DNA of 62,433 nucleotides from contig NZ_QHGY01000015.1 of NCBI RefSeq assembly GCF_003254665.1, forward strand, positions 1-62,433, written 5' to 3'. The position numbers and the translations under genes are program-made. The notes under the pieces were generated by a model that searched no databases, was not told where the DNA came from, and was given only the letters and a program-made list of their open reading frames with translations. The stretch's first letter is position 1; every line of letters begins with the position of its first letter. The stretch is from Billgrantia lactosivorans (GTDB lineage: Bacteria > Pseudomonadota > Gammaproteobacteria > Pseudomonadales > Halomonadaceae). Positions 15,662 through 28,569 of the stretch are shown piece by piece.

Positions 15662-15796
15662 TCAGGCGCTCAGACGCTTGCGGCCCTTGGCGCGGCGGCG
15701 AGCCAGAACGGCGCGACCATTCTTGGTGGCCATGCGAGCACGGAAACCGTGGACACGCTTGCGCTTGAGAACGCTGGGTTGAAAGGTACGTTTCAT
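15662..15796 (-). CDS. rpmH: 50S ribosomal protein L34
   Basis: 44 codons plus stop; the protein begins [19 protein letters not shown] and ends KGRKRLSA, the standard bL34 sequence. First gene of the leftward operon. A good promoter lies about 100 nt upstream (15893-15921). Confidence 0.98.
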   Translation of the reverse strand: MKRTFQPSVLKRKRVHGFRARMATKNGRAVLARRRAKGRKRLSA

Positions 15797-15892
15797 AACA
15801 CTTGATTCCCACGTGGTTAATTGACGGAACGTCTTACAGGAATGCCCTGGCTCCCGCGAGGAACCAGGGGCGTATTCGGTTCAAGACCGGAA

Positions 15893-15921
15893 ATTGTAGA
15901 GACTTCGGCTGCCCGACGCAA
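15893..15921 (-). promoter_or_regulatory. Sigma-70-type promoter of rpmH operon
   Basis: On the minus strand TTGCGT (15921-15916) and TACAAT (15898-15893) are separated by exactly 17 nt. Predicted start near 15886. Confidence 0.6.
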
Positions 15922-16086
15922 TTGTTCCGCACGCTGCCGTGCGCCCTGACCCGGCGGCCGCCGGGCGGAGCCGCGCCGAGGGCATCGCCAGGCGGCGTAT
16001 GCCTGCTGTGGTCAGTATTGGGGATGGCTTCTGTTGATAAGTTGGAGCTTTAATTATTAATCAAGGAGATAAAGGGTGCCCATAGG

Positions 16087-16095
16087 TGTGGAAAA
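16087..16095 (-). promoter_or_regulatory. DnaA box (one mismatch)
   Basis: TGTGGAAAA, complement TTTTCCACA; fits the relaxed box TTWTNCACA. Confidence 0.55.
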
Positions 16096-16171
16096 ACGTT
16101 TCGCAACCGGGCCGCCCGGAGGGCGAGCGCGTGGCCGGTCGACGGCAGGCGAGCCTCCTTCCCGCAGGCGT

Positions 16172-16180
16172 TTTTCCACA
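16172..16180 (+). promoter_or_regulatory. DnaA box (one mismatch)
   Basis: TTTTCCACA, same relaxed box as at 16087 but in opposite orientation. Confidence 0.55.
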
Positions 16181-16203
16181 GGCGTTTGCGCTGTCGAACC
16201 GCG

Positions 16204-16212
16204 TGTGGATAA
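16204..16212 (-). promoter_or_regulatory. Perfect DnaA box near dnaA promoter
   Basis: TGTGGATAA is the exact complement of TTATCCACA. A TACAAT hexamer at 16229-16234 could be the dnaA -10; the box would then cover the -35 region, allowing autorepression. Confidence 0.75.
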
Positions 16213-16269
16213 CCCGCCGGGCGAAGGATACAATGGCCGGTCATGCATCAACGGGTATGGTGAGGTCGA

Positions 16270-17739
16270 GTGTCTCTTGCTCTCTGGCAACAGTGTCTGG
16301 ATTACCTGCAGGACGAGCTGAACGCACAGCAGTTCAACACCTGGATTCGCCCCCTTCAAGCCGAAGAGGGTGAAGCCAACGAGCTGCGCCTGCTGGCGCC
16401 CAATCGCTTCGTTCGCGACTGGGTCGGCGACAAGTATGCCAAGCGCATCAATGAGCTGCTTCGGGACCTGGCGCCAGCCAAGCCGCCGCGGGTGGTGTTG
16501 ACGGTGGGTAGCCGCAAGGCGGCGGTCAAGCCGCAGCCCCGCGACCTGGGCGCCCCGGTCTCGGCCAACCCCCACTCTCCCTTGGCGCCGGCCGTGCAGG
16601 TGCCGCCGCGAGGCGACATCGGCGACGAACGCGAGATCGACCAGCTGCGCGAGGAAGGCGGTGCGCCGCGTCGCTCCGGCGGCGACCGTGAGGTGCAGGT
16701 CGAAGGCAGCCTCAAGCACAACAGCGGGCTCAACCCCAGCTTCACCTTCGAGACCTTCGTCGAGGGCAAGTCCAACCAGCTGGCACGCGCCGCCTCGCGG
16801 CAGGTCTCCGAGAACCCGGGAGGCGCCTACAACCCGCTGTTCCTGTATGGCGGCGTAGGGCTGGGCAAGACCCACCTGATGCATGCGGTCGGCAACGCCC
16901 TGGCGGCTCGGCGCGAGAACGCCCGCGTCGTCTACCTGCACTCCGAGCGTTTCGTGGCCGATATGGTCAAGGCGCTGCAGCTCAACGCCATCAACGACTT
17001 CAAGCGCTTCTATCGCAGCGTCGACGCGCTGCTGATCGACGATATCCAGTTCTTCGCCGGCAAGGAGCGCTCCCAGGAGGAGTTCTTCCATACCTTCAAC
17101 GCCCTGCTCGAGGGTGGCCAGCAGATGATTCTCACCTCGGATCGCTATCCCAAGGAGATCAGCGGCGTGGAGGAGCGCCTCAAGTCCCGCTTCGGCTGGG
17201 GGCTGACCGTGGCCATCGAGCCTCCTGAGCTCGAGACCCGGGTGGCGATCCTGATGAAGAAGGCCGACCAGGCCAAGGTGGACCTGCCCCATGATGCCGC
17301 CTTCTTCATTGCCCAGAAGATCCGCTCCAACGTGCGTGAACTTGAGGGGGCGCTGAAGAAGGTCATCGCCGACTCCCACTTCATGGGCAAGCCGATCACC
17401 CAGGACTTCATTCGCGAGTCGCTGAAGGACCTGCTGGCGCTGCAGGACAAGCAGGTGGGAGTGGACAACATTCAGCGTACCGTTGCCGAGTACTACAAGA
17501 TCAAGCTCGCCGACCTGCTCTCCAAGCGTCGCTCGCGCTCGGTGGCGCGGCCGCGTCAGGTGGCCATGGCGCTGGCCAAGGAGCTGACCAATCACAGCCT
17601 GCCGGAGATCGGCGATGCCTTCGGTGGCCGCGACCACACCACGGTGCTGCATGCCTGCCGCAAGGTGCAGGCTTTGCAGGAGGAGAGCGCGGATATCCGC
17701 GAGGATTACAAGAACCTGCTGCGGCTGCTGACCAGCTGA
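16270..17739 (+). CDS. dnaA: Replication initiator DnaA
   Basis: 489 aa. Domain I (residues 1-75) for helicase loading, a variable proline-rich linker (about 85-150), the AAA+ domain with Walker [10 protein letters not shown] (194-202) and Walker B LLIDDIQF (254-261), and domain IV ending in [15 protein letters not shown] for DnaA-box binding. GTG start at 16270 is preceded by GGTGAGG. First gene of dnaA-dnaN-recF-gyrB. Confidence 0.98.
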   Translation: MSLALWQQCLDYLQDELNAQQFNTWIRPLQAEEGEANELRLLAPNRFVRDWVGDKYAKRINELLRDLAPAKPPRVVLTVGSRKAAVKPQPRDLGAPVSANPHSPLAPAVQVPPRGDIGDEREIDQLREEGGAPRRSGGDREVQVEGSLKHNSGLNPSFTFETFVEGKSNQLARAASRQVSENPGGAYNPLFLYGGVGLGKTHLMHAVGNALAARRENARVVYLHSERFVADMVKALQLNAINDFKRFYRSVDALLIDDIQFFAGKERSQEEFFHTFNALLEGGQQMILTSDRYPKEISGVEERLKSRFGWGLTVAIEPPELETRVAILMKKADQAKVDLPHDAAFFIAQKIRSNVRELEGALKKVIADSHFMGKPITQDFIRESLKDLLALQDKQVGVDNIQRTVAEYYKIKLADLLSKRRSRSVARPRQVAMALAKELTNHSLPEIGDAFGGRDHTTVLHACRKVQALQEESADIREDYKNLLRLLTS

Positions 17740-17807
17740 CGCAGAATCGGCGGGACGCCCGCTACCGACGCCCGACACCCATCTACAGGACGAGACGTGG
17801 AGCCGAC

Positions 17808-18911
17808 ATGAGATTTTCCATTACCCGCGAAGCGCTGCTACGGCCGCTGGCACTGGTGGCTGGCGTGGTGGAGCGTCGCCAGACCCTGCCGGTGCTGTCC
17901 AACGTATTGATTCAGGTCGACCAGGAGCAGGTGGCCCTGACCGGTACCGACCTCGAGGTCGAACTGATCGGGCGCACGGCGGCGTCCCAGGTCGAGGTGC
18001 CCGGTGCCGTCACCGTGCCGGCCCGCAAGCTGATGGACATCTGCAAGTCGCTGCCCGACCAGGCCGAGCTCCAGTTCAGCCTGGAGGAGGGGCGCGCCGT
18101 GCTGCGCAGCGGCCGTTCCCGCTTCACCCTCTCGACCCTGCCGGTCGCCGAGTTCCCCAACATCGAGGACAGCGCCGGCGACGTCGAGCTCAGCCTGCCA
18201 CGCGGCACGCTCAAGCACCTCATCGATGCCACCTCTTTCGCCATGGCCCAGCAGGACGTGCGCTACTACCTCAACGGCATGCTCCTCGAGCTGCGCTCCA
18301 ATCTGGTGCGCACCGTCGCGACCGACGGGCACCGGCTGGCCGTGTGCTCCCGCCCGGCCGAGATCCAGGTGGAGCCGGCGCGCAAGCTGATCGTGCCGCG
18401 CAAGGGCGTGCTCGAGCTGGTGCGGCTGCTCGACGACAGCGATGAACCGGTGACACTGACGCTCAGCGCCAGCCACGTGCGTGCCCATACCGGCGATTTC
18501 ACCTTCACCTCGAAGCTGGTCGATGGCAAGTTCCCCGACTACGAGCGCGTGGTGCCGCGCGGCGGTGACAAGGTCTTCATTGCCGAACGTGCGGAGCTGC
18601 GCCAGGTGCTCTCACGCACCTCGATTCTCTCCAACGAGAAGTATCGCGGCGTTCGACTGCACCTGCAGGAGGGTAACCTGCAGGTGATGGCAAACAATCC
18701 CGAGCAGGAGGAGGCCGAGGAAAACGTGGCGGTCGAGTACGGTGGCGACGCCCTGGAAATCGGCTTCAATGTTGGCTATCTTATTGATGTGCTTAACGTT
18801 ATTGGTGAAGACCGGGTGCAGATGACGCTCGCCGACTCGAACAGCAGCGCCCTGATGGAGGAGCCCGGCGGGGGCGATGCGCTATATGTCGTCATGCCGA
18901 TGCGTCTTTGA
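17808..18911 (+). CDS. dnaN: DNA polymerase III beta sliding clamp
   Basis: 367 aa, the standard length, with three clamp repeats and the terminal VVMPMRL that forms the hydrophobic cleft edge. Starts 68 nt after dnaA. Confidence 0.98.
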   Translation: MRFSITREALLRPLALVAGVVERRQTLPVLSNVLIQVDQEQVALTGTDLEVELIGRTAASQVEVPGAVTVPARKLMDICKSLPDQAELQFSLEEGRAVLRSGRSRFTLSTLPVAEFPNIEDSAGDVELSLPRGTLKHLIDATSFAMAQQDVRYYLNGMLLELRSNLVRTVATDGHRLAVCSRPAEIQVEPARKLIVPRKGVLELVRLLDDSDEPVTLTLSASHVRAHTGDFTFTSKLVDGKFPDYERVVPRGGDKVFIAERAELRQVLSRTSILSNEKYRGVRLHLQEGNLQVMANNPEQEEAEENVAVEYGGDALEIGFNVGYLIDVLNVIGEDRVQMTLADSNSSALMEEPGGGDALYVVMPMRL

Positions 18912-18995
18912 GGCAGGCCTCATCCTGGCCTTGCCTCTGCCCACCCGTCCACGCCACGGCGCGGCCGGGTGGCGTCCAGCGCCGTGCCATACCGC

Positions 18996-20120
18996 ATGTT
19001 GATCGATCGTCTCGCCTTCAGCGGCCTGCGCAACCTCGGGACCCTCGACTTCACGCCGGCCCCGGGGATCAACCTGATCGTGGGGCGCAACGGTAGCGGC
19101 AAGACCAGCCTGCTCGAGGGGCTGCACATCCTCGGCATGGGGCGCTCCTTCCGCACCCGACAGCTCAAGCATGCCATCACCCATGACGCCGACGAGATGA
19201 CGCTGTTTGCCCGCCTCTGCGGCGAGCCCGCCCTTCCCGTCGGCGTTCGTCGGGCGCGCGACGCCGCCGAGCTGGAGATCCGCATGGCGGGCGAGCGGGT
19301 GTCTCGACTGGCGAGGCTGATCGAGGCGCTGCCTCTTCAGCTGGTCAACCCCGATGCCTTTCGCCTGCTCGAGGGGTCGCCAGCCGGGCGACGCGAGTTT
19401 CTCGATTGGGGAGTGTTTCACGTGAAACACGACTTCTACGATGCCTGGCGCCGTGCCAAGCGCGCGCTGAAGCATCGGAATGCACTCCTCAGGCATGGTA
19501 GAATGGATGCCAATGGTCTGGCCGCCTGGGAGCAGGAGCTGGCCGTGTGGGGCGAGCGGGTCGATGCCCTGCGACGCGAGTGGATGGCCAGCTTCGTACC
19601 CGTATTCGAGGAGACCCTGGGCGGCCTGCTCGACCTGCCCGAACTGAGCCTTCGCTACTCCCGCGGCTGGGACAAGCAGCGCCCGTTGCGGGAGGTGCTG
19701 GAAGGGAACCGGGCAACGGATCAGCTGATGGGCTTCACCCAGCATGGGCCGCAGCGCGCCGACCTGCGTATCCGGCTCGGCCGCCGGGCGGCCGTCGAGG
19801 TGCTGTCCCGGGGGCAGCAGAAGCTGGTGGTAAGCGCCCTCAAGCTGGCACAGGGGCGACTGCTGGAGCGGATGACCGGACATGGCTGTCTCTACCTGGT
19901 CGACGACCTGCCGGCGGAGCTTGATGCCGAGCATCGACGCGTCTTCTGCCGTCTGCTCGAGTCCATGCGCTGCCAGGCCTTCATCACCGGTGTCGAACAC
20001 GACGCCCTGGTGGGGCCTTGGCAATCTCACACGCCCCTTGCGGTGTTTCACGTGAAACAGTCAGCATCCGGAACAGGGCAGCTAGTGCCACAGGCACAGA
20101 TAGACTTCACGACGGAGTAG
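18996..20120 (+). CDS. recF: Recombination mediator RecF
   Basis: 374 aa from ATG 18996, which aligns with the E. coli N-terminus; GTG codons at 18969 and 18984 are in frame without a better ribosome site. Walker A GRNGSGKTS is at about residues 32-40, the ABC signature LSRGQQKL near 278, Walker B CLYLVDDLPAELD near 305. Two perfect parS sequences lie inside the gene: one encodes VFHVKH in the conserved DWGVFH segment, the other FHVKQ in a C-terminal tail longer than in E. coli. Ends 3 nt before gyrB. Confidence 0.96.
   Translation: MLIDRLAFSGLRNLGTLDFTPAPGINLIVGRNGSGKTSLLEGLHILGMGRSFRTRQLKHAITHDADEMTLFARLCGEPALPVGVRRARDAAELEIRMAGERVSRLARLIEALPLQLVNPDAFRLLEGSPAGRREFLDWGVFHVKHDFYDAWRRAKRALKHRNALLRHGRMDANGLAAWEQELAVWGERVDALRREWMASFVPVFEETLGGLLDLPELSLRYSRGWDKQRPLREVLEGNRATDQLMGFTQHGPQRADLRIRLGRRAAVEVLSRGQQKLVVSALKLAQGRLLERMTGHGCLYLVDDLPAELDAEHRRVFCRLLESMRCQAFITGVEHDALVGPWQSHTPLAVFHVKQSASGTGQLVPQAQIDFTTE
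19414..19429. other. parS site 1, inside recF
   Basis: TGTTTCACGTGAAACA, exact match to the ParB recognition palindrome. Confidence 0.92.
20044..20059. other. parS site 2, inside recF 3' end
   Basis: TGTTTCACGTGAAACA, exact ParB palindrome, 61 nt before the recF stop. Confidence 0.92.
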
Positions 20121-22544
<2,424 letters not shown>

Positions 22545-22564
22545 CCTCGTGCCACTCGCCGCGA

Positions 22565-22580
22565 TGTTTCACGTGAAACG
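22565..22580. other. parS-like site 3, downstream of gyrB
   Basis: TGTTTCACGTGAAACG, one mismatch at the last base from the ParB palindrome. Confidence 0.75.
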
Positions 22581-22612
22581 TCGCGCCGGGAAGGAAAGCA
22601 ATTGATTCCCAA

Positions 22613-22650
22613 AGAAAACCGACCTGCCATGGGTCGGTTTTCTCTTTTTG
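22613..22650. terminator. Bidirectional terminator between gyrB and gmhB
   Basis: AGAAAACCGACC pairs with GGTCGGTTTTCT (12 bp, 7-nt loop) and is followed on the plus strand by CTTTTT. Confidence 0.85.
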
Positions 22651-22661
22651 GTGCCGCTCCA

Positions 22662-23216
22662 TCAGTCAACGTGCAGCAGCCAATCGACGAAGGCGGCCAG
22701 GTCATCGAAGATGAGCGCATCGGCGAGACCTTTTCCCGCGGCCTCGGTCCGCCTGCCCTTGCCGGTGCGCACCAGCACCGGGCGACAGCCCAGGGGCCTG
22801 CCGGCCTCGAGATCGCGCAGGCTGTCACCGACCATCCAGCTCCCCGACAGGCTGGAAAACCCCAGCTTGCGGCGAATCTTCTCCAGCAGACCCGGCTGTG
22901 GCTTGCGACAGTCGCAGCCATCTTGCGGCCCGTGTGGGCAGTAGACAATGCACGCGATGGTTCCTCCTGCCTTGGCAACACGCCGCTGGAGTTCGGCGTG
23001 CATGGAGTCCAGCGTGGCCTCGTCGTAATAGCCGCGCGCGATTCCCGACTGGTTGGTGGCGACAGCGACGGTCCAGCCCGCACGAGTCAGGCGTGCGATG
23101 GCCTCAATGGAGGTGGGGTAGGGGATCCACTCGTCCAGCGAGCGGATGTAGTGATCGGAGTCCCGGTTGATGACCCCGTCCCTGTCGAGTATGACGAGTC
23201 TATTGGCGTCTGGCAT
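22662..23216 (-). CDS. gmhB: D-glycero-beta-D-manno-heptose 1,7-bisphosphate 7-phosphatase
   Basis: 184 aa HAD phosphatase. The nucleophile motif DRDGVINRD is at residues 11-19; a zinc-binding CPHGPQDGCDCRKPQPGLL and MVGDSLRDLEAG follow. Removes the 7-phosphate in ADP-heptose synthesis, upstream of HldE adenylyl transfer and HldD (both in this window). The frame is open to 23324, but that extension is encoded by two parS palindromes, so ATG 23216 is preferred. Confidence 0.92.
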   Translation of the reverse strand: MPDANRLVILDRDGVINRDSDHYIRSLDEWIPYPTSIEAIARLTRAGWTVAVATNQSGIARGYYDEATLDSMHAELQRRVAKAGGTIACIVYCPHGPQDGCDCRKPQPGLLEKIRRKLGFSSLSGSWMVGDSLRDLEAGRPLGCRPVLVRTGKGRRTEAAGKGLADALIFDDLAAFVDWLLHVD

Positions 23217-23250
23217 CGGCGCACCATGGGCTGCGAGGGAATGAGGAAAG

Positions 23251-23266
23251 TGTTTCACGTGAAACA
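23251..23266. other. parS site 4
   Basis: TGTTTCACGTGAAACA, exact; in the gmhB-glyS intergenic space. Confidence 0.92.
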
Positions 23267-23295
23267 GGCGCTGCCAAGGCTTGCATCTTGAGCAA

Positions 23296-23311
23296 TGTTC
23301 CACGTGAAACA
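23296..23311. other. parS-like site 5
   Basis: TGTTCCACGTGAAACA, one mismatch; centred 45 bp from site 4. Confidence 0.8.
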
Positions 23312-23319
23312 TCGGCGAC

Positions 23320-23354
23320 AACAAAAAAGCCGGCCGCGAATTGCCGGCCGGCTT
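23320..23354 (-). terminator. Terminator of glyQS
   Basis: On the minus strand AAGCCGGCCG and CGGCCGGCTT form a perfect 10-bp stem followed by TTTTTTGTTG, 20 nt after the glyS stop. Confidence 0.88.
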
Positions 23355-23374
23355 GCTGAGACAGGGGGCGAGCT

Positions 23375-25441
23375 CTACTGCTGCAGCAGGGCGATGTCAG
23401 CCACCTCGAGGAACAGCGCCTGCAGGCCGGCCAGCAGGGCCAGGCGATTGCGCCGTATGGCCTCGTCGTCAGCCATGACCATGACGTCGTCGAAGAAGGC
23501 ATCGACGGGTGCGCGCAGCCCCGCCAGGATGTCCAGGGCCTCGCGGTAGCGCCCTTCGGCGAACAGCGGCATGACGCGCTCGCGGCTGGACGCCACGGCG
23601 TCATTGAGCGCCTGCTCGGCGGGCTCCAGCAGCAGGGCGGCATCGACTCGTTCAGCAGTCTCGCCGGCCTGCTTGGCCAGGATATTGGCGACGCGCTTGT
23701 TGGCGGCGGCCAGGGCCGTGGCCTCCTCGCGACGGGAGAAGGCATGTACCGCGCGCAGGCGGCGAGCGAAATCGAGTGGGCTGGTCACCGGGCGGGCACG
23801 CACCGCGAGGTAGACCTCGGCGGGAATCCCTTCGTCCTGCCCCCAGGCGCGGAAGCGGTCGAGCATGTAGGCAAGCACTTCCTCGGTGAGCGTCTCGGCG
23901 TAAGGCAGCTCCTGATGCTGGGCAGCGGCGAGTTCGAGCAGCTCGCGCAGGTCAAGTGCCAGCTCACCCTTGACCAGGATGTTGAGCACGCCGATGGCGG
24001 CACGGCGCAGGGCGAAGGGGTCCTTGGTGCCGCTGGGGCGCTGCCCGATACCGAAGATGCCGGTGAGGGTGTCGAGCCGATCGGCCAGCGCCAGGGCCTG
24101 GCCGGTGCGGCTCGCCGGTATCGCATCGCCGGCGAAGCGGGGCAGGTACTGCTCCTCCAGCGCCTGGGCCACTTCGGCGGGCTCGCCGTCGTGAGCGGCA
24201 TAGTAGCGGCCCATGATGCCCTGCAACTCGGGGAACTCCAGCACCATCTCGGTCACCAGGTCGCACTTGGCCAGCTCGGCGGCACGCCGCGCCAGGCCCA
24301 CGTCGCCGTCGATGCGGCCGGCAATGAAGGCGGCCACGGCGGCGCTGCGGTGCGCCTTGTCGGCCAGGGTGCCGAGCTGCTGCTGAAACACCACGTTGGC
24401 AAGCCCGGGGAGGCGCGCTGCCAGCGGCCGCTTGCGGTCGGTGTCGTAGAAGAAGGCGGCATCGGCCAGGCGTGGGCGAATGACCTTCTCGTTGCCTTCG
24501 ATGACCCGCTGCGGCTCCTGGCTGTCGATGTTGGAGATGGTAATGAACTGCGGCTTGAGGCGCCCCTGCTCGTCGAGCAGGTGGAAGTACTTCTGGTTGG
24601 CCTTCATCGAGGAGATCAGGCACTCGGCGGGGACCTCGAGGAAACGCTCGTCGAAGCTGCCGGCCAGTGCCACGGGCCACTCGACCAGGCCGCTCACTTC
24701 GGTGAGCAGGGCTTCGTCGATCACCGCCTGGGCCTCCTGGACCTCGGCCTCGGCCAGCACCTGCTCGCGAATGCGCTCGCGGCGCCGCTCGCGGTCGGCC
24801 ACAACCCAGGCCCGATCGAGGGCCTCGAGGTAGTCGTCGGCATGCCCCAGTTCGAAGGGCTCGGGCGCATGGAAGCGGTGGCCACGGGTGGTGCGGCCGG
24901 CGCTCAGCCCCAGCGACTCGGCCTCGACCACCGTGCTGCCGTAGAGCATCACCAGCCAGTGCACGGGGCGCGAGAATTCGATGCGGGAGGCGCCCCAGCG
25001 CATGTTCTTGGGCACCGGCAGGGCGGCGATGGCGCGGTCGACGATGGCCGGCAGCAGCCGGACCGTGGCCTCGCCCTGCTGCCGCTCGCGATAACCCAGC
25101 CAGGTGCCCTTGTCGGTTTCGAGGTGGATCAGGTCGGCCACCTCGACCCCGCAGGAGCGGGCGAAACCTTCGGCGGCTCGGGTCGGCTGGCCGTCCTTGA
25201 AGGCGGCGGCCAGCGCCGGCCCGCGGCGTTCGACCTCACGGTCGGGCTGCTTGTCGGCCAGTTCGGCCACCTGCACCGCCAGGCGGCGTGGCGTGGCATA
25301 GGCGCGAATATCGCCGAAGCTGACCTCGGCCTCGGCCAGGCCGCGACGAATCCCCTCGGCCAGCGCGTCGGCCAGCGAGTCGATGGCGCCCGGCGGCAGT
25401 TCCTCGACGCCCAGTTCGATCAGAAAGGTCTCGGTAGCCAT
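23375..25441 (-). CDS. glyS: Glycyl-tRNA synthetase beta subunit
   Basis: 688 aa, matching the family. Begins [19 protein letters not shown]; anticodon-binding region lies C-terminal ([21 protein letters not shown]). Forms the alpha2-beta2 enzyme with GlyQ. ATG 25441 overlaps the glyQ stop by one base. Confidence 0.97.
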   Translation of the reverse strand: MATETFLIELGVEELPPGAIDSLADALAEGIRRGLAEAEVSFGDIRAYATPRRLAVQVAELADKQPDREVERRGPALAAAFKDGQPTRAAEGFARSCGVEVADLIHLETDKGTWLGYRERQQGEATVRLLPAIVDRAIAALPVPKNMRWGASRIEFSRPVHWLVMLYGSTVVEAESLGLSAGRTTRGHRFHAPEPFELGHADDYLEALDRAWVVADRERRRERIREQVLAEAEVQEAQAVIDEALLTEVSGLVEWPVALAGSFDERFLEVPAECLISSMKANQKYFHLLDEQGRLKPQFITISNIDSQEPQRVIEGNEKVIRPRLADAAFFYDTDRKRPLAARLPGLANVVFQQQLGTLADKAHRSAAVAAFIAGRIDGDVGLARRAAELAKCDLVTEMVLEFPELQGIMGRYYAAHDGEPAEVAQALEEQYLPRFAGDAIPASRTGQALALADRLDTLTGIFGIGQRPSGTKDPFALRRAAIGVLNILVKGELALDLRELLELAAAQHQELPYAETLTEEVLAYMLDRFRAWGQDEGIPAEVYLAVRARPVTSPLDFARRLRAVHAFSRREEATALAAANKRVANILAKQAGETAERVDAALLLEPAEQALNDAVASSRERVMPLFAEGRYREALDILAGLRAPVDAFFDDVMVMADDEAIRRNRLALLAGLQALFLEVADIALLQQ

Positions 25442-26469
25442 CACGCATCTCCCTGTTCGGCGGTCGTATCCGCGGCCAGCAATTGGCGGCGCAGCTCCTC
25501 GGGGGCCAGCGGGAAGCCGGCCGCCTTGCGCGAGGCGTAATAGGCATGGGCCACGTCCCGGGCCATGGTGCGAACGCGCAGGATGAAGCGCTGGCGCTCG
25601 GTCACCGAGATGGCGTGGCGGGCATCCAGCAGGTTGAAGGTGTGCGAGGCCTTGAGCACCTGCTCGTAGGCCGGCAGCGGCAGGTTGGCGTCGAGCAGCT
25701 TGGCACACTCGCGCTCCTGGTGGTCGAAGGCGGCGAACAGGGCAGGCACGTCGGCATGCTCGAAGTTGTAGGCCGACTGCTCCCGCTCGTTCTGCAGGTA
25801 GACGTCGCCGTAGGTGACCCGGGAACCGTCCGGCGCGATGGTCCAGACCAGGTCGTAGACGCTATCGACGTTCTGCAGGTACATGGCGATGCGCTCGAGG
25901 CCGTAGGTGAGCTCGCCGGTGACCGGGAAGCACTCCAGGCCGCCCGCCTGCTGGAAGTAGGTGAACTGGGTCACCTCCATGCCGTTGAGCCATACCTCCC
26001 AGCCGAGCCCCCAGGCACCCAGGGTCGGCGACTCCCAGTTGTCCTCGACGAAGCGAATGTCATGCACCAGCGGGTCGAGGCCGAGACGCTCGAGCGAGCC
26101 CAGGAATCGCTCCTGCAGGTCGACCGGGGAAGGCTTCATCACCACCTGGAACTGGTAATAGTGCTGCAGGCGGTTGGGGTTCTCGCCATAGCGGCCGTCG
26201 GTCGGGCGCCGGGAGGGCTGCACATAGGCGGCGTTCCAGGTCTCGGGGCCGATGGAGCGCAGGAAGGTGGCGGGGTGGAAGGTGCCGGCCCCGACCTCCA
26301 TGTCCAGCGGCTGGAGCACCACGCAGCCCTGTTCGGCCCAGTACTGCTGCAGGGAGAGTATCAGGCCCTGGAAAGTGGTCGCGTCTGGCGTCGACCCTGG
26401 AGCCGGGGATGTCGAGAGTGTCTGCGACGGGTTTGGCGAGGGAGTCATTGCGGAAGCACCGTTGGCCAT
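25441..26469 (-). CDS. glyQ: Glycyl-tRNA synthetase alpha subunit
   Basis: 342 aa from ATG 26469, or 335 from ATG 26448. The catalytic class II core starts at [18 protein letters not shown] and contains [25 protein letters not shown] Ser/Pro/Thr-rich leader of about 30 residues precedes the core, longer than in E. coli, so the start is uncertain. Divergent from hldD with about 80 nt between. Confidence 0.95.
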   Translation of the reverse strand: MANGASAMTPSPNPSQTLSTSPAPGSTPDATTFQGLILSLQQYWAEQGCVVLQPLDMEVGAGTFHPATFLRSIGPETWNAAYVQPSRRPTDGRYGENPNRLQHYYQFQVVMKPSPVDLQERFLGSLERLGLDPLVHDIRFVEDNWESPTLGAWGLGWEVWLNGMEVTQFTYFQQAGGLECFPVTGELTYGLERIAMYLQNVDSVYDLVWTIAPDGSRVTYGDVYLQNEREQSAYNFEHADVPALFAAFDHQERECAKLLDANLPLPAYEQVLKASHTFNLLDARHAISVTERQRFILRVRTMARDVAHAYYASRKAAGFPLAPEELRRQLLAADTTAEQGDA

Positions 26470-26547
26470 GAATTCACAAGGCGTCAAGTATACAATCACA
26501 GGCACATCGGTTATAGGCGCAGCGGCTGCGCCCCAGCGAGGTTCACA

Positions 26548-27513
26548 ATGATCGTAGTGACAGGTGGCGCCGGCTTCATCGGCTCGAATCTGGTCAAGGC
26601 CCTCAATGCGCGTGGACGCAGCGACGTGCTGGTCGTCGACGACCTGCGCGACGGCACCAAGTTCGTCAACCTGGCGGATTGCACTCTGGGCGACTATCTC
26701 GACAAGGACGACTTCCGTGACCGCGTCGAGGCGGTGCTGCGCGGCGAACCTTCGCGCCTGCCGCCGATCGAGGCGATCTTTCACGAAGGGGCCTGCTCCG
26801 ACACCACCGAGTGGGACGGACGCTTCATGCTCGACAACAATTTCGAGTATTCCAAGGTGCTGCTGCACTTCTGCCAGCAGCAGGGCATCCCCTTCCTCTA
26901 TGCCTCCTCGGCGGCCACCTACGGCGGCAGCCAGGTGTTCCGCGAGGAGCCCGAATGCGAGAAGCCGCTCAACGTCTACGGCTACTCCAAGCTGCTGTTC
27001 GACCAGTACGTGCGCCAGCACTGGGATGACCTCACCGGCCAGGTGGTGGGCTTTCGTTACTTCAACGTCTACGGTCCGCGGGAGCAGCACAAGGGCAAGA
27101 TGGCCAGCGTGGCCTTCCACCACCATACCCAGGTCACGGCGGGACAGGACCTGCGTCTGTTCGGCGCCTGGGACGGCTTCGATGCCGGCATGCAGAGCCG
27201 CGACTTCGTCTACGTCGGCGACGTGGTGGACGTGAATCTCTGGTTCCTCGACAACCCCGACAAGTCGGGCATCTTCAACCTCGGCACCGGCCGCGCCGAG
27301 CCGTTCAAGGCCATCGGCGAGGCAGTGATCGGCTACCACGGCCGCGGTCGCATCGAGTACATCGACTTTCCCGACGAACTCAAGGGGCGCTACCAGAGCT
27401 ACACCCGCGCCGACATCTCGCGCCTGCGCGAGGCCGGCTACACCGGCGAGTTCCGCACCGTGGCCGAAGGCGTCAAGGCCTACCTCGAATGGCTGGATGA
27501 GGCTCGGGGATGA
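26548..27513 (+). CDS. hldD: ADP-L-glycero-D-manno-heptose 6-epimerase
   Basis: 321 aa short-chain dehydrogenase-type epimerase. NAD(P)-binding GGAGFIGSN at residues 6-14, catalytic YGYSK, and the HldD-typical [14 protein letters not shown] and [11 protein letters not shown]. Final step of ADP-heptose synthesis. GAGG precedes ATG 26548. Overlaps waaF by 4 nt, so the two are coupled. Confidence 0.96.
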   Translation: MIVVTGGAGFIGSNLVKALNARGRSDVLVVDDLRDGTKFVNLADCTLGDYLDKDDFRDRVEAVLRGEPSRLPPIEAIFHEGACSDTTEWDGRFMLDNNFEYSKVLLHFCQQQGIPFLYASSAATYGGSQVFREEPECEKPLNVYGYSKLLFDQYVRQHWDDLTGQVVGFRYFNVYGPREQHKGKMASVAFHHHTQVTAGQDLRLFGAWDGFDAGMQSRDFVYVGDVVDVNLWFLDNPDKSGIFNLGTGRAEPFKAIGEAVIGYHGRGRIEYIDFPDELKGRYQSYTRADISRLREAGYTGEFRTVAEGVKAYLEWLDEARG

Positions 27514-28559
27514 GCCAGGCGGCGGCTGCGTCGGATACCCGTGTGCTGGTCGTGGGCCCCTCCTGGGTCGGCGACATGGTCATGGCGCAGAGCCTGTTGA
27601 AGACCCTCAAGCAGCGCCAGCCGGGAAGTCGCATCGGCGTGGTGGCACCGGGCTGGTCGCAGCCGATCCTCGAGCGCATGGCCGAGGTCGACGAGGTGGC
27701 CAGGCTGGACGTCGGCCACGGTGAGTTCGGCTGGGCCACCCGGCGCGCCCTGGCGCGTCAGCTGCGGGGGCGCTTCGACACCGCCATCGTGCTGCCGCGC
27801 TCCTGGAAGTCGGCGCTGGTGCCGTTCCTGGCGCGCGTTCCGCGGCGCATCGGCTTCACCGGCGAACAACGCTATGGCCTGCTCAACGACCGGCGCGAGC
27901 TGGACAAGTTGCGGCTCGACCAGACGGTGAAGCGCTTCGTCGCGCTGGGCCTGACGGTTGACGAGGCCCGGCGCGGCGACTTCGCCATTCCCCGGCCTCA
28001 GCTGCGGGTCGATGCCGACAACCTGGCCGAGCTGCGCCGCCGCCTGGAACTGAGCTCGCGACCGGCCATCGGCATGATGCCGGGCGCCGAGTACGGCCCG
28101 GCCAAGCAGTGGCCCCTGGGTCACTTCCGCGAGCTGGCCGGACGCCTGGTGGCGGAGGGCTACGAGGTGCGGGTGCTGGGCGGCCCAAAGGACGTCGCCG
28201 CGGGAGAGGCGATCGCCGGGGGCCAGGCGCTGGTACACAACCTGTGCGGACAGACTCGCCTCGCCGATGCGGTGGATCTGCTCGCCGACTGCCGTCAGGT
28301 GGTGACCAACGATTCGGGCCTGATGCACGTGGCCGCCGCCGTGGGGACCCGCGTGCAGGCCCTCTACGGCTCGTCGTCACCGGCCTATACGCCGCCGTTG
28401 AGCGACAATGCCGAGATTCACACCCTGGGTCTCAACTGTTCGCCCTGCTTCGAGCGGACCTGCCCGCTGGGGCATACCAACTGCCTGGTGCAGCTCTCGC
28501 CCCAGCGCGTCCTGGCCGCCGTGCTGGCCGCGTCCCCGGCGCTGATCGCACGCCACTGA
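27510..28559 (+). CDS. waaF: ADP-heptose:LPS heptosyltransferase II
   Basis: 349 aa GT9. [21 protein letters not shown] at the N-terminus, [14 protein letters not shown] in the acceptor/donor cleft, [16 protein letters not shown] for ADP-heptose binding, and the WaaF tail [17 protein letters not shown]. Adds the second heptose of the LPS inner core at the cytoplasmic face. Converges on the OpgB-like gene 10 nt away. Confidence 0.94.
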   Translation: MSQAAAASDTRVLVVGPSWVGDMVMAQSLLKTLKQRQPGSRIGVVAPGWSQPILERMAEVDEVARLDVGHGEFGWATRRALARQLRGRFDTAIVLPRSWKSALVPFLARVPRRIGFTGEQRYGLLNDRRELDKLRLDQTVKRFVALGLTVDEARRGDFAIPRPQLRVDADNLAELRRRLELSSRPAIGMMPGAEYGPAKQWPLGHFRELAGRLVAEGYEVRVLGGPKDVAAGEAIAGGQALVHNLCGQTRLADAVDLLADCRQVVTNDSGLMHVAAAVGTRVQALYGSSSPAYTPPLSDNAEIHTLGLNCSPCFERTCPLGHTNCLVQLSPQRVLAAVLAASPALIARH

Positions 28560-28569
28560 GGAGGCGGGC

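Larger units (their letters stand above)
15922..16269. other. Probable chromosomal origin oriC
   Basis: The rpmH-dnaA gap is the classical oriC position in Pseudomonas-like genomes. It contains one perfect and two near-perfect DnaA boxes (16087-16212), a TGTTGATAA near-match at 16032-16040, and an AT-rich tract at about 16031-16075 suited to duplex opening, beside GC-rich flanks. No coding frame here is credible. Confidence 0.7.

Noticed and set aside
23217..23324. Longer gmhB starting MLSPMFHVEH
   Set aside because: The extension is encoded by two parS palindromes and does not belong to the HAD family N-terminus.
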